Shown piece by piece: positions 1-7,279 of a stretch of 32,284 nucleotides of DNA (position 1 is its first letter; the number at the start of each line of letters is the position of its first letter). The stretch comes from a virus. Location of the stretch: the IMG/VR virus record IMGVR_UViG_3300023500_000017, positions 1-32,284 of that record. One strand, given 5' to 3'. Below the pieces are notes generated by a model, which ran no database searches, had not been told where the DNA came from, and worked only from the letters and a program-made list of their open reading frames with translations. The position numbers were made by a program, and so were the translations under genes.

Positions 1-644
1 TGACACGACAAACTACGCTTTCACACCTACTTGGATTTGTAAGTGTAAATGGAACATACATCTCTACGCACTTACGCCAAGCTGCTGAGTTTGGTGGTGT
101 ATTTAATATTGACGAAATAGATGCTGGTGATTCGAATGTGTTATTGACTCTCAATACAATTGAAAATGGCTACTTGACGTTTCCTGATAAAATTGTTTAT
201 CTCCATAAAGATTTTCGCTTAGTTGCAACAGCTAATCCTCATGATCAGCATGATAACTATGTTGGACGTAATAAGTTAGATGCTGCTACACTGGATCGAT
301 TCGATATAGTGGATATGAATCGAGATGAGGAGCTAGAAAAATCCTTAGTGGATACAGATGTCTTTAGGCACATTACAATAGCTAGAAAAATACTTGCAAA
401 TGAAAACTCATCTACTGTGCTTTCAATGCGTGATACTCTGCGTTACCAAAAACGTAAAGACTTAGGACTACTAGAAAACTTTATTTTTCGGTTACTTGGT
501 AAGTCAACCCGTAACTACGGGAATTACTTAACAGCTATTGAAAGTGTGCCTAAGTACACGTTGCAAGAAGACTGCGAAACAGTCGATGAGTTATTTACTC
601 TAATAACTGCTGAAGCAGACTATGATACAGCTATACCTTATTAA
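1..644 (+). CDS. AAA+ ATPase, MoxR-like (N4 gp24 type), 5' truncated by window edge
   Basis: The reading frame is open from the window edge, so the N-terminus with its Walker A motif is missing. What remains shows a Walker B motif (FNIDEIDAG), a sensor-1 region (LVATANP) and an arginine-finger region (DAATLDRFD), in the order and spacing of MoxR/dynein-type AAA+ ATPases. Such ATPases usually act with a VWA-domain partner to remodel protein complexes, and the next gene looks like that partner. In N4-like phages the equivalent pair is gp24/gp25, of unproven function. A GTG at 138 could be mistaken for the start, but the Walker B motif lies upstream of it in the same frame, so the gene must begin outside the window. 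Confidence 0.85.
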   Translation, partial: TRQTTLSHLLGFVSVNGTYISTHLRQAAEFGGVFNIDEIDAGDSNVLLTLNTIENGYLTFPDKIVYLHKDFRLVATANPHDQHDNYVGRNKLDAATLDRFDIVDMNRDEELEKSLVDTDVFRHITIARKILANENSSTVLSMRDTLRYQKRKDLGLLENFIFRLLGKSTRNYGNYLTAIESVPKYTLQEDCETVDELFTLITAEADYDTAIPY

Positions 645-668
645 ACAAATGCTAAACTGGAGAAACTT

Positions 669-1487
669 ATGAGCATAGCAGATTTTAATTTAGACCTTCC
701 TTTTCCTGGTGTATTCCCTAAAGCCTGGGACTTTGAGATAGGGAAACGTGATTACATGATGTTTCGTAATTTAGAACACTTTAAAAATGAAGTGTCTAAG
801 CTTACCCAACGTGACGATGACAAATGTGATATTTCTTACAAAAAAGCTTTAAGTATGCTTTTAAGACGAGAAACGGATTTTCCTGAAGCAGAACAAGCAA
901 ATATTCGTAATTTAGTACGTTCAAATTTACATAAGCGTGGTTTACTTACAGAAGAAGTGTATGAAAATTTCCGTTACACCACTGATGGTACTCAAGTAGG
1001 TGTTGATGTCGGTAAGTATGCTAATGGTGAACCCGACTGTGTAATTACACCTTCTGTTCAGTACATTGATTTTTTCTACGAACTTTACATTAGTGTAAGC
1101 TACCCTTACGATGTTACGAATAAAAGTGTTCGTGCTAACGTAGCAAAACTTTTAGCTACAGTTGAAGAACTAGAACGTCAGCATATTTTCATTAAGGTTG
1201 TTTTAATTCTTCCGATTATCAAGGCATCTTATACGGGTAAAGAAAACTACTTTGCGTCAATTCCTCTATTTTCTCATAAAGAGACTAAATCAGTAGCTAC
1301 AATGTCAAGTGTTGTTAATGATCGGTTATTGCGTAAGTTTTTCTTTGCTGTATTAGAAGAAACTTACGGTAAAAACCTCAGAGGTGGTTATGGTCATCCG
1401 ATAGAACTTGAAAGCGCAATGAATATCGGTAACGAGTTCAACGAAATTGAATTCTTTGAAAATATTGTTAAGACAGTAGGTGCATAA
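669..1487 (+). CDS. VWA-like partner of the MoxR ATPase (N4 gp25 type)
   Basis: This 272-residue protein follows the ATPase with a 24-base gap and has a GGAG ribosome site seven bases before its ATG. The middle (about residues 135-190) alternates a hydrophobic strand ending in Ser, an Asp/Ser loop, a helix and another strand (KVVLIL), consistent with a degenerate von Willebrand A fold, though no intact DxSxS MIDAS motif is visible. Position beside a MoxR-like ATPase is the main reason for the call; in N4 the gp24/gp25 pair has the same arrangement. The fold is inferred rather than seen. Its stop overlaps the ATG of the primase gene (TAATG), implying translational coupling. Confidence 0.6.
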   Translation: MSIADFNLDLPFPGVFPKAWDFEIGKRDYMMFRNLEHFKNEVSKLTQRDDDKCDISYKKALSMLLRRETDFPEAEQANIRNLVRSNLHKRGLLTEEVYENFRYTTDGTQVGVDVGKYANGEPDCVITPSVQYIDFFYELYISVSYPYDVTNKSVRANVAKLLATVEELERQHIFIKVVLILPIIKASYTGKENYFASIPLFSHKETKSVATMSSVVNDRLLRKFFFAVLEETYGKNLRGGYGHPIELESAMNIGNEFNEIEFFENIVKTVGA

Positions 1488-3691
1488 TGGGTACTAAAAA
1501 TATTCTTGAGAAGTACATAAAAGACCGTACAAATAACCTTGGCCCATACCCATCAATTATTGAAAACGGCATTAATACTATATCTGGTGAAGTACCTTTC
1601 AGACTAAAGTTAGCAATAACGCTATCTGAGTTAATTACTTTTTCTTCTCACCTACGTAAACCTATTGAACTTTACGATAGTACATTGGTACCTACAAACG
1701 CCATAGTTTTCGCTCTAAGCGCATCTGGAACGTCTAAAGACAAAGCCCTTAACGCTTTACGTAAATCATTGTCACAGGCGTATGAGCAGCTTGAGGATAC
1801 TCGTAAGGAATACGCACGTACCAAGGCTGAAGACTTAGCCCGGTTAGAAGGTGAAGACGCAACTGATTGGCAAAAGTACTATGTTGCACCTAAACCGTTG
1901 CAAGCTGGCCTTGGCACAGTTGAAGGTTTAATGCAGCATTTTGCAGATATATCTTATAATCCAATAGGTGCGGGTTCGGTACTTAGCTCAGAGATTGGTT
2001 CTGAATTACAGACTAACGGTTCTATCGTTGATATTATTAAAATATTAGCAGTAGCTTATGACTTAGGTAATATTCCTCCTAAAATTGTAAAAGCGGTTGA
2101 AAACCAAACAGGAGCTGTAAAGAGCTTACCGGTTAACGCACTATTCTTCGGTTCACAAGAAGCAATTTTATACAACAACGATATTAAAAGTAAATTTCGC
2201 TTAGTGTTTAACACGCAATTGGCTAGACGCAGTATCTTCACATTTACACCTGAAGTACCACCTAAACTAGAAATATCAGTTATTGATGAACTTCACTTAA
2301 TGCGAGAAGCAGAGCGTAAGCGTGTGCTTAGTGCTCAGGTTAAGCTGAATGCTTTAACCGCTGGTTTAGTGGAAAAGACAAGCCAAACACCGTTAACTAT
2401 CTCAGATGCCGCTAATAAGCTGTTTGATGTGTACTTAGAATATAATTCCATCATTTCAGATGAAGAATCAGGTAAATACCCTATCTCTAAACTTAGTCGT
2501 AAGCACAAACAGTGGCTTGCGTTAAAGTTAGCGGGTACTTACGCTATTTTAAACAATGATAGTGAAATCACAGAAAAAACTTATGCTTATGCAATTAACA
2601 CAGTAGAGTTTCTTTCGCCTGATATGACTAAATTTGAAAAAGAACTCGTCAAGGAACCTTATGAGCAATTATCAGACATGTGTAAGCATGAAGCAAAAAA
2701 TGGTGAGTTCTTTTTGTCATTGCATGAACTTCGTAAATTATCTTACATTACAGGCAACGGTGCTTCACGCAGTAAAGTTGAAGAGATGACAACACTTGCG
2801 AATAGCTACGATGAAAATGGTTCTTACACTGAATACGAGGGAGGTATTCAATACCGTGAACTTGTTAAGACTGATACCGTTGGTGTTTCATACAAAATAT
2901 TTGAAAGTACAGAAACTAGTGGTGTTAAATTAAAAGACTATATGGTGCGTAACGCAAGTGAAGGTTATGAGTTTTACGAGACAGACTTTAAAGAGCTTGA
3001 AATTTTGCTTGGTGAGAATGCAATCTACTGTTCATTCGCTTTTAAAGATGGTCACCACTCTAAAGAAACTTTAATTGGTGGTACTAAATTTGTAATACTG
3101 GATATTGATAAATCAATGTTGACAGATGTTGAAGCACACACTTTACTGAATGAGTATAACCACTACGTTGTTCGCACAAGTGATCCAGACAATGAATTTA
3201 AATTCAGAGTTATTTTAGAACTTGATTGTATAATTGATATTGATGAGCGTATGTGGAAAGCATTTATTGAAGAAATTGCTTTTGAACTTGGTTTAATAAT
3301 TGATGTGCTACCTCAAAGTCAGATATTCTTATCCTTTGCTGGCCGTAATATATTGAGTCAGATGGAAGGCAGAACAGTTAAAACAAAATTCTTACTTGAG
3401 AACGCTTCAATTCGCATGAAGGATAAGCCCAAGCCTGCTCGTTCATTGCCTACTAAAAATAAGCAAGTTCTGCTAGACGATCCGAGAGAGACTTTCGGCT
3501 TTGCGTTTGAAGCTGAGAAAGGTGAAAGGTCTACAAAAATTTACCGTGCTTTAGCGTATGCAATTGACCTCGGAGCTGATGAGGATTATATTGTTAACCT
3601 GGCTAATGAGATTAATAGTTACTTTATATCACCCATCGATGAAGCACGTTTAGAACGCACACTAGTTACACCGGCTTTACGGAGACTGTAA
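1487..3691 (+). CDS. Replicative primase-helicase (N4 gp42-like), AEP-type primase domain
   Basis: This 734-residue protein has two parts. The N-terminal half (about 1-400) carries a P-loop-like stretch at residues 78-86 (SASGTSKDK), similar to but weaker than a standard Walker A, as in DUF3987-type phage helicase-like proteins. The C-terminal half has a likely archaeo-eukaryotic primase (AEP) core: the metal-binding D539-I-D541 in VILDIDKS, followed by a basic strand KFR at 572-574 and a further acidic strand (ILELD). Primase linked to a helicase-like ATPase is the usual replicative arrangement in this phage group, and N4 gp42 is the expected counterpart. It starts in a TAATG overlap with the VWA-like gene and ends in another TAATG overlap. 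Helicase activity is less certain than primase because the P-loop lacks the normal GK[ST]. Confidence 0.7.
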   Translation: MGTKNILEKYIKDRTNNLGPYPSIIENGINTISGEVPFRLKLAITLSELITFSSHLRKPIELYDSTLVPTNAIVFALSASGTSKDKALNALRKSLSQAYEQLEDTRKEYARTKAEDLARLEGEDATDWQKYYVAPKPLQAGLGTVEGLMQHFADISYNPIGAGSVLSSEIGSELQTNGSIVDIIKILAVAYDLGNIPPKIVKAVENQTGAVKSLPVNALFFGSQEAILYNNDIKSKFRLVFNTQLARRSIFTFTPEVPPKLEISVIDELHLMREAERKRVLSAQVKLNALTAGLVEKTSQTPLTISDAANKLFDVYLEYNSIISDEESGKYPISKLSRKHKQWLALKLAGTYAILNNDSEITEKTYAYAINTVEFLSPDMTKFEKELVKEPYEQLSDMCKHEAKNGEFFLSLHELRKLSYITGNGASRSKVEEMTTLANSYDENGSYTEYEGGIQYRELVKTDTVGVSYKIFESTETSGVKLKDYMVRNASEGYEFYETDFKELEILLGENAIYCSFAFKDGHHSKETLIGGTKFVILDIDKSMLTDVEAHTLLNEYNHYVVRTSDPDNEFKFRVILELDCIIDIDERMWKAFIEEIAFELGLIIDVLPQSQIFLSFAGRNILSQMEGRTVKTKFLLENASIRMKDKPKPARSLPTKNKQVLLDDPRETFGFAFEAEKGERSTKIYRALAYAIDLGADEDYIVNLANEINSYFISPIDEARLERTLVTPALRRL

Positions 3692-3915
3692 TGCCTAGTA
3701 TTTTACCTGATAAACTAAATAAAGTTTTCAGTAGCTGTGAGTCGAAAGGACAATTAGATACAGCTATTAAATACGCAAGTCTAGTGCTAGAAATCCTACG
3801 AAGAGACGAAACAGTACCGACAGAGTACTTAGTGAAATTTGTAATTGTGTTAGAGAGGCTAATAGGCTACACGGAGGGCAGACTAAGTGTGGACATACAA
3901 AAGTATACCAGTTAA
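3691..3915 (+). CDS. Small hypothetical protein, 74 residues
   Basis: The family is not recognised. The start overlaps the primase stop (TAATG) and has a GGAG site six bases upstream, so translation is credible. The protein looks wholly helical, with Leu/Val-rich amphipathic stretches and no cysteine pairs, signal peptide or membrane segment. Its 3' end overlaps the start of the GIY-YIG gene by 29 bases. Position directly after the primase suggests a replication accessory role, but that is context only. Confidence 0.65.
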   Translation: MPSILPDKLNKVFSSCESKGQLDTAIKYASLVLEILRRDETVPTEYLVKFVIVLERLIGYTEGRLSVDIQKYTS

Positions 3916-4285
3916 AAAGCATGAGGACTTACTGCCAGGCTGTACTCACTTCGTGTATTTAATTACATATAAAACTGGACACATGTATATTGGTCAAAAG
4001 TGTGTAATGTCTATTCGGAAAAAACCTCCACTAAAAGGTAAAAAACGAAATCGTAGGGTTATGCAAAATCATCCTTTCGTAAAGTACGAAGGAAGTCATG
4101 ACTGTCCTGAAGAAATGGTTATTAAGAGTAAAGAAATTTTGTACCAATGCAGCAGCAAAAAATCTGCTACGTACTTAGAGACAGCTTTACTATTTCACCA
4201 TGACGCAGTATTTGATCCCGCATACCTCAATAAAAATATTGGTGGTACATTTTTTGATAACAGCCTTAATTGGCTTTTGGAGTAA
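3887..4285 (+). CDS. GIY-YIG-like nuclease, single domain
   Basis: This 132-residue protein begins with GTG, supported by a strong GGAGG site nine bases upstream. Residues 22-38 read FVYLIT...GHMYIGQK, matching the paired strands that give GIY-YIG nucleases their name (Y24 and Y34-I-G36). A basic patch follows (about 42-60), then a helix with a candidate metal-binding glutamate (E98 in YLETALL) and a conserved-type Asn at 117. The protein is about the size of one catalytic domain with no obvious DNA-recognition module, unlike many homing endonucleases. It may be a domesticated or freestanding homing nuclease. It sits among small genes that vary between related phages, typical of mobile nuclease genes. 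Confidence 0.6.
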   Translation: MWTYKSIPVKKHEDLLPGCTHFVYLITYKTGHMYIGQKCVMSIRKKPPLKGKKRNRRVMQNHPFVKYEGSHDCPEEMVIKSKEILYQCSSKKSATYLETALLFHHDAVFDPAYLNKNIGGTFFDNSLNWLLE

Positions 4286-4289
4286 ACTT

Positions 4290-4583
4290 ATGGCAATTCC
4301 TGATGAATTAGAAACCTATAAAGCAATGGCTTTGTCTACTGCACACTTAACTGAGAAGTGTCGTAATGCTTTAGAGCTTCAGTCGGGTGGAAGTTCACAA
4401 GTGATGTCTCGTGAGTATGGATTTTTCATTAAACTTACAGAGTCACACTTAGACCTTGATATTGGTGATGGTGGTACTGAAATTCGTAATATTATACAAT
4501 TTGCTAATAATAATGACTTTCAGTTAATTGAATTTGATAGAGACGCTGAAGTGCTGGATTTATTTCCTGCATTTGAGTGGTAA
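4290..4583 (+). CDS. Small protein resembling DUF5983
   Basis: An upstream in-frame ATG at 4200 exists, but it lies inside the GIY-YIG gene. The ATG at 4290 has a TGGAG site eight bases before it and starts just after that gene ends, so a 97-residue protein is preferred. The sequence has ALSTAHLT near the N-terminus, an EYGFFIKL strand in the middle and an acidic C-terminus ending FPAFEW; this resembles DUF5983 as remembered (a STxHLT motif, YGWF-like strand and a terminal F-W). Function is unknown. It closes the first block of the operon, ahead of a structured untranslated stretch. Confidence 0.6.
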   Translation: MAIPDELETYKAMALSTAHLTEKCRNALELQSGGSSQVMSREYGFFIKLTESHLDLDIGDGGTEIRNIIQFANNNDFQLIEFDRDAEVLDLFPAFEW

Positions 4584-4766
4584 GTATAAAGCAGAGTAAA
4601 AAATACTAGTGGCTTCGTAGACTAAAAATCCTCCTTTGCTGTAACGCCCTGGAGAAGAATATATTCTGTAACCTTGATTGTTACTCTTGGGAAAACACAA
4701 TGCGTGTAACAAATGTCGGAGTGTAAGTCCTCAACTTGCACAAATTAAATAAAAAGGTAAACCATA
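4584..4766 (+). promoter_or_regulatory. Structured intergenic leader before the small zinc-protein genes
   Basis: No credible coding sequence is seen here. Two good stems lie in the 3' half: TTGTTAC (4678-4684) pairs perfectly with GTAACAA (4706-4712), and GTGTAAGT (4721-4728) pairs with ACTTGCAC (4734-4741, one G-U) around a CCTCA loop. A 12-base palindrome AGAATATATTCT is at 4656-4667. No U-run follows the last stem, so a simple intrinsic terminator is unlikely. It could be a 5' leader or RNA-processing site for the genes from 4767. Promoter elements were not recognised. Confidence 0.4.
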
Positions 4767-4949
4767 ATGAATACTAATACCGAAACTCCAGCTCGTGATG
4801 CTTTGATTAGGATATTAGACTACATGGAAAAGGATGAACGTAGAAGCTATGAAGAATGCAAAGAAGAAAACGGTAGTAATGTCTGTAAAAACCATATTTA
4901 TACGGACATGCAAACAGTTCGCAGGGAGTTTGGTTTAGATGCTACGTGA
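4767..4949 (+). CDS. Small hypothetical protein, 60 residues
   Basis: The family is not recognised. The ATG is preceded by AAGG nine bases upstream. The protein is short, charged and probably helical (DALIRILDYMEKDERR...), with two cysteines that do not form a clear zinc motif. Its end overlaps the start of the next small gene by 11 bases, so the two are probably co-translated. It follows a structured leader with stable stems. Confidence 0.55.
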   Translation: MNTNTETPARDALIRILDYMEKDERRSYEECKEENGSNVCKNHIYTDMQTVRREFGLDAT

Positions 4950-5109
4950 AGGTGAGTTAACAGAAGCAGTAGCTAATTATCGTAAAGTTATGGGTAATAA
5001 GCCGTATTTTGTCATACATACATATAGTGGTAAACGCCTTGGCCAACTAAGGGCAAGAGCAATAGCTAGTATTGGTCTTATACCGCAAAGTCGATACCAT
5101 AAAGGCTGA
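4939..5109 (+). CDS. Small basic hypothetical protein, 56 residues
   Basis: The reading frame starts at an ATG inside the end of the preceding gene and reads MLREGELTEAV...GKRLGQLRARAIASIG...HKG. It is basic, with a predicted strand followed by an Arg/Ala-rich helix, so nucleic-acid binding is possible but unproven. The 11-base overlap with the upstream gene, phage-like codon use and absence of another frame across this stretch support it as real. No family is recognised. A 14-codon frame at 5111-5155 follows but is too short to call. Confidence 0.5.
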   Translation: MLREGELTEAVANYRKVMGNKPYFVIHTYSGKRLGQLRARAIASIGLIPQSRYHKG

Positions 5110-5151
5110 AATGACCAAGATAGACTTAGAAGAAACCGCTGGTGGTAGTTT

Positions 5152-5298
5152 ATGATTAAAAGAGTATCAACTAAAAATTGTCCTAAGTGCGGTTCTGATA
5201 AACTAATTCTTTTGTATTCAACATATAAGAAAATTTGTAATAGCTGTGGTCATACCTTTTCTTGGCCCTTAGACAAAAATCAGAAACCTCTACTGTAG
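5152..5298 (+). CDS. Zinc-ribbon protein, 48 residues
   Basis: The protein has two cysteine pairs, C10-P-K-C13-G and C29-N-S-C32-G, separated by a short strand-turn segment (LYSTYKK), followed by FSWPLDKNQKPLL. This layout, including the WPL...QKPLL tail, resembles small zinc-ribbon proteins found in many tailed phages. The ATG has a purine-rich GGTGG upstream. Zinc binding is strongly suggested; the partner is unknown, with host RNA polymerase or nucleic acid being plausible. Codon use matches the neighbours. Another zinc-ribbon gene starts 12 bases downstream. Confidence 0.7.
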   Translation: MIKRVSTKNCPKCGSDKLILLYSTYKKICNSCGHTFSWPLDKNQKPLL

Positions 5299-5309
5299 GA
5301 GCACTTGCC

Positions 5310-5528
5310 ATGATTATTATATCTACTGTAACCAACTGCTCAGAGTGTGGTGGTCATACTGTTGTAATAGATAGTCGTAAGACACCTAAAGGGTTACGCA
5401 GACGGAGACAATGTGATGGCTGTGGTGTAAAATTTAATACTTTTGAAGTATCAGAAAAAGATTTAGGCCGAGTAAATAAGTTTTTTGAAAGTTTACAGCA
5501 ATTATTTATCAAAACTAACAATGAGTAA
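5310..5528 (+). CDS. NrdR-like zinc-ribbon protein lacking the ATP-cone
   Basis: An earlier ATG at 5262 lies within the previous gene; the ATG at 5310 has a TAGGAG site eight bases upstream and is preferred, giving 72 residues. Residues 10-46 follow the N-terminal zinc ribbon of the ribonucleotide-reductase repressor NrdR: CSEC-GG at 10-15, an Asp-Ser-Arg at 21-23, RRRR at 30-33, CDGC at 35-38 and KFNTFE at 41-46. Full NrdR is about 150 residues with a nucleotide-sensing ATP-cone after the ribbon; here a short helix replaces it. The protein could bind DNA or compete with host NrdR, but neither is shown by the sequence. Confidence 0.7.
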   Translation: MIIISTVTNCSECGGHTVVIDSRKTPKGLRRRRQCDGCGVKFNTFEVSEKDLGRVNKFFESLQQLFIKTNNE

Positions 5529-5533
5529 CTGTT

Positions 5534-5842
5534 ATGTTCGCTACAGTAGATAAGAAAATGGTTAAACTGCCTGTTAACTATGATGATTTGGGTGTATATG
5601 AAAAAAGAGCTGTAAGAGAACGGTATATAGAACAACAGCAAGGCTACTGTTGGTACTGTAAAAAACTGCTAAAAGCACTACCCAGTAAAAAAGTACTAGG
5701 CCTACCTGTCAATAAAAGAATATTTCCTAAAAACTTTTTTGATTACCCAGAGCACTTACACCATGACCATACTACAGGTATGACAATCGGAACAGTCCAT
5801 GCGTTGTGTAATGCCGTGCTCTGGCAATACTTCGGAGAGTAG
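5534..5842 (+). CDS. HNH / endonuclease VII-like nuclease, degenerate zinc site
   Basis: The 102-residue protein has a helix ending in C39-W-Y-C42 and, after a variable insert, HLHHDHTTG at 74-82 then a C-terminal helix with LCN (91-93). This is the order of recombination endonuclease VII: a CxxC knuckle, HxDH catalytic stretch, TG turn, and LCxxCN. Only one of the two cysteines in the last element remains (C92), and the usual Arg after the turn is replaced, so metal binding may be altered. T4-type endonuclease VII resolves branched DNA; here the nuclease activity is likely and the junction specificity is a guess. It sits two bases before the 3'-5' exonuclease gene. Confidence 0.65.
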   Translation: MFATVDKKMVKLPVNYDDLGVYEKRAVRERYIEQQQGYCWYCKKLLKALPSKKVLGLPVNKRIFPKNFFDYPEHLHHDHTTGMTIGTVHALCNAVLWQYFGE

Positions 5843-5844
5843 TA

Positions 5845-6498
5845 ATGCCTGTGATTAAAGTTGAATTTGAAACTTTATTTAATCGTTGGCATATTGCAAA
5901 GATGCTGAAGAAATTAAACAAGTTTAAAATACTTAGTTTTGATACTGAGACTAGACCTCTGTACTCTAAAACTGAGCGTAAAGAAGCTAAAAAATTCTTA
6001 AAACAAGAGGGTATTTCAGTAGACCATAAAAGTTTAGCTTTGCAAGTAGCTGCGAATACAGGTTTAAGCTTTCCTTCGTTAGTATCTGTTACCCACTTTA
6101 TTTTTGGGTTAAGCGAAGATGCCAGTATTGTAATTGTTTGTGATAATCCTCGGCTTGAACTTTTTCTATGGCAATGGATTGCACAGTATCAAGGTACACT
6201 ACTGATTCATAATTCTCTGTTTGACTTAAAACTAATGTACCACCGTGTAGGTGTATTTCCTAAGTGTTATGAGGATACTGCTTTACTCGCTAAATGCTTA
6301 ACTAATAACGCTGACGTGTGGAAATCTAAAGTAGGTTTGAAAGACCTAATGGGTACAGACTATGATCCGATGTGGTCACTTTACAATGAATACGAACCAG
6401 ATAGTTTAAAAGACCCTAAGTTTTTAACATACTGCTCAATTGATGGTGCAGCTACTATTAAACTTTGGAACGATATTCAAAAGTACATGGAGAACTGA
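5845..6498 (+). CDS. Free-standing DnaQ/Pol I-type 3'-5' exonuclease
   Basis: This 217-residue protein contains the three exonuclease motifs of family A polymerase proofreading domains: Exo I at 31-36 (S-F-D33-T-E35-T), Exo II around D127 (IHNSLFDLKL) and Exo III at 196-200 (Y196-CSI-D200), the YxxxD variant. The length is that of one exonuclease domain with no polymerase motifs. In N4 and many related phages this domain is the N-terminal part of a single DNA polymerase. Here the polymerase domain is a separate gene 781 bases downstream, so the two products probably form a two-subunit proofreading polymerase. GGAGAG lies six bases before the ATG. Confidence 0.85.
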   Translation: MPVIKVEFETLFNRWHIAKMLKKLNKFKILSFDTETRPLYSKTERKEAKKFLKQEGISVDHKSLALQVAANTGLSFPSLVSVTHFIFGLSEDASIVIVCDNPRLELFLWQWIAQYQGTLLIHNSLFDLKLMYHRVGVFPKCYEDTALLAKCLTNNADVWKSKVGLKDLMGTDYDPMWSLYNEYEPDSLKDPKFLTYCSIDGAATIKLWNDIQKYMEN

Positions 6499-6499
6499 T

Positions 6500-6772
6500 A
6501 TGAAATTCAAAGGTTTCGTAATTCTTCCAGAGTACTATGTTGGAAGTACATTTACTGTGAATGAAAACACTGGTGCTGTAAAAAACCGTAAACCTACGAA
6601 TAAAGATATTGAGTACTATGTAATCTATGACCCTATGGAAGGTATGAAACGATGGATTGCTGAATTTACAGTACAACAGTGTAAAACAACAATTTTAGAC
6701 TTTTTGCATAAAGTAAACATGAAAGATAATAATCCTTCTAGTTGGGCAAAACTTGAAATGAGTGAGCTTTAA
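6500..6772 (+). CDS. Small hypothetical protein, 90 residues
   Basis: The family is not recognised. An ATG at 6440 is within the exonuclease gene; the ATG at 6500 follows a GGAG site six bases upstream and begins one base after the exonuclease stop, so it is preferred. The protein looks mixed alpha/beta, with strands at the start (FKGFVILPEYYVGSTFTV) and a C-terminal helix. No cysteine pairs, signal peptide or membrane segment are present. It lies between the exonuclease and polymerase genes. Confidence 0.65.
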   Translation: MKFKGFVILPEYYVGSTFTVNENTGAVKNRKPTNKDIEYYVIYDPMEGMKRWIAEFTVQQCKTTILDFLHKVNMKDNNPSSWAKLEMSEL

Positions 6773-6969
6773 CCCTAACACGGACATAACGTGCATCTGC
6801 GGTGCTTATTCTCGGTCTTGAACCAATAAACAAAAGCTGTAGTTGTGTTGAAAATGAATTACGCTCTAGGGTAATACAAGATGAATTTGGGTATCTACCG
6901 TTGGACTTAGATGCTTATATAAAACAACAGTACAATGAACATAATAGAGGTGAACCTAATGAGCAATAA
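6762..6969 (+). pseudogene. Small zinc-binding-type gene apparently interrupted by a frameshift
   Basis: Two adjacent frames look like halves of one gene. The first (GTG at 6762, stop TGA at 6819-6821) encodes ...ITCICGAYSRS. The second, open from 6790 and stopping at 6969, encodes ...EPINKSCSCVENELRSRV and then an acidic helix. A CxC pair in one frame and a CxC pair about 20 residues later in the other would make a four-cysteine zinc site if joined around 6811-6821 by a +1 shift. The second frame alone could start at GTG 6802 and give 55 residues. Either the gene is decayed, a sequencing error is present, or frameshifting is programmed. The start site is uncertain because no strong ribosome site precedes 6762. 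Confidence 0.4.
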
Positions 6970-7276
6970 AAACTTGTTAACAGATGAGGAGTGCGAAATC
7001 ATTTTAGAGATGAGCAAGAAGCCTCAACTGAACCTAGAAGGTATACCAGGTGTAGATTATGGCTATAGAGGAATAGCTAGAGAGCCTAATATAGAGGATA
7101 TAAAAACTATTGAAGAAATTCTAATTAAGTGGTGTCCTGGTTTAGTTAGCTTTAGTAACTTTACTGGTCGATCTCCTAATCGTATAAGAATTCAGATTTG
7201 GTATGATTATGACCACTCTTTTAGTGGTGCTCATTACTTAAGCCTGCCAAGTAACAAGGAAAACTCTAGTGAGTAG
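6959..7276 (+). CDS. Small hypothetical protein, 105 residues
   Basis: The family is not recognised. An ATG at 6935 is possible, but that at 6959 has GAGGTG six bases upstream and is preferred. The protein is acidic at the start (LLTDEECEIILEMSKK), with a central segment containing Gly and Tyr (GVDYGYRGIA) and a C-terminal aromatic stretch (IWYDYDHSFSGAHY). No known catalytic motif is seen. It ends three bases before the polymerase gene and overlaps the interrupted small gene upstream. Confidence 0.6.
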   Translation: MSNKNLLTDEECEIILEMSKKPQLNLEGIPGVDYGYRGIAREPNIEDIKTIEEILIKWCPGLVSFSNFTGRSPNRIRIQIWYDYDHSFSGAHYLSLPSNKENSSE

Positions 7277-7279
7277 ATT

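Noticed and set aside
5111-5155. 14-codon frame before the zinc-ribbon gene
   Set aside because: It is too short to support; it may be chance or part of the leader.
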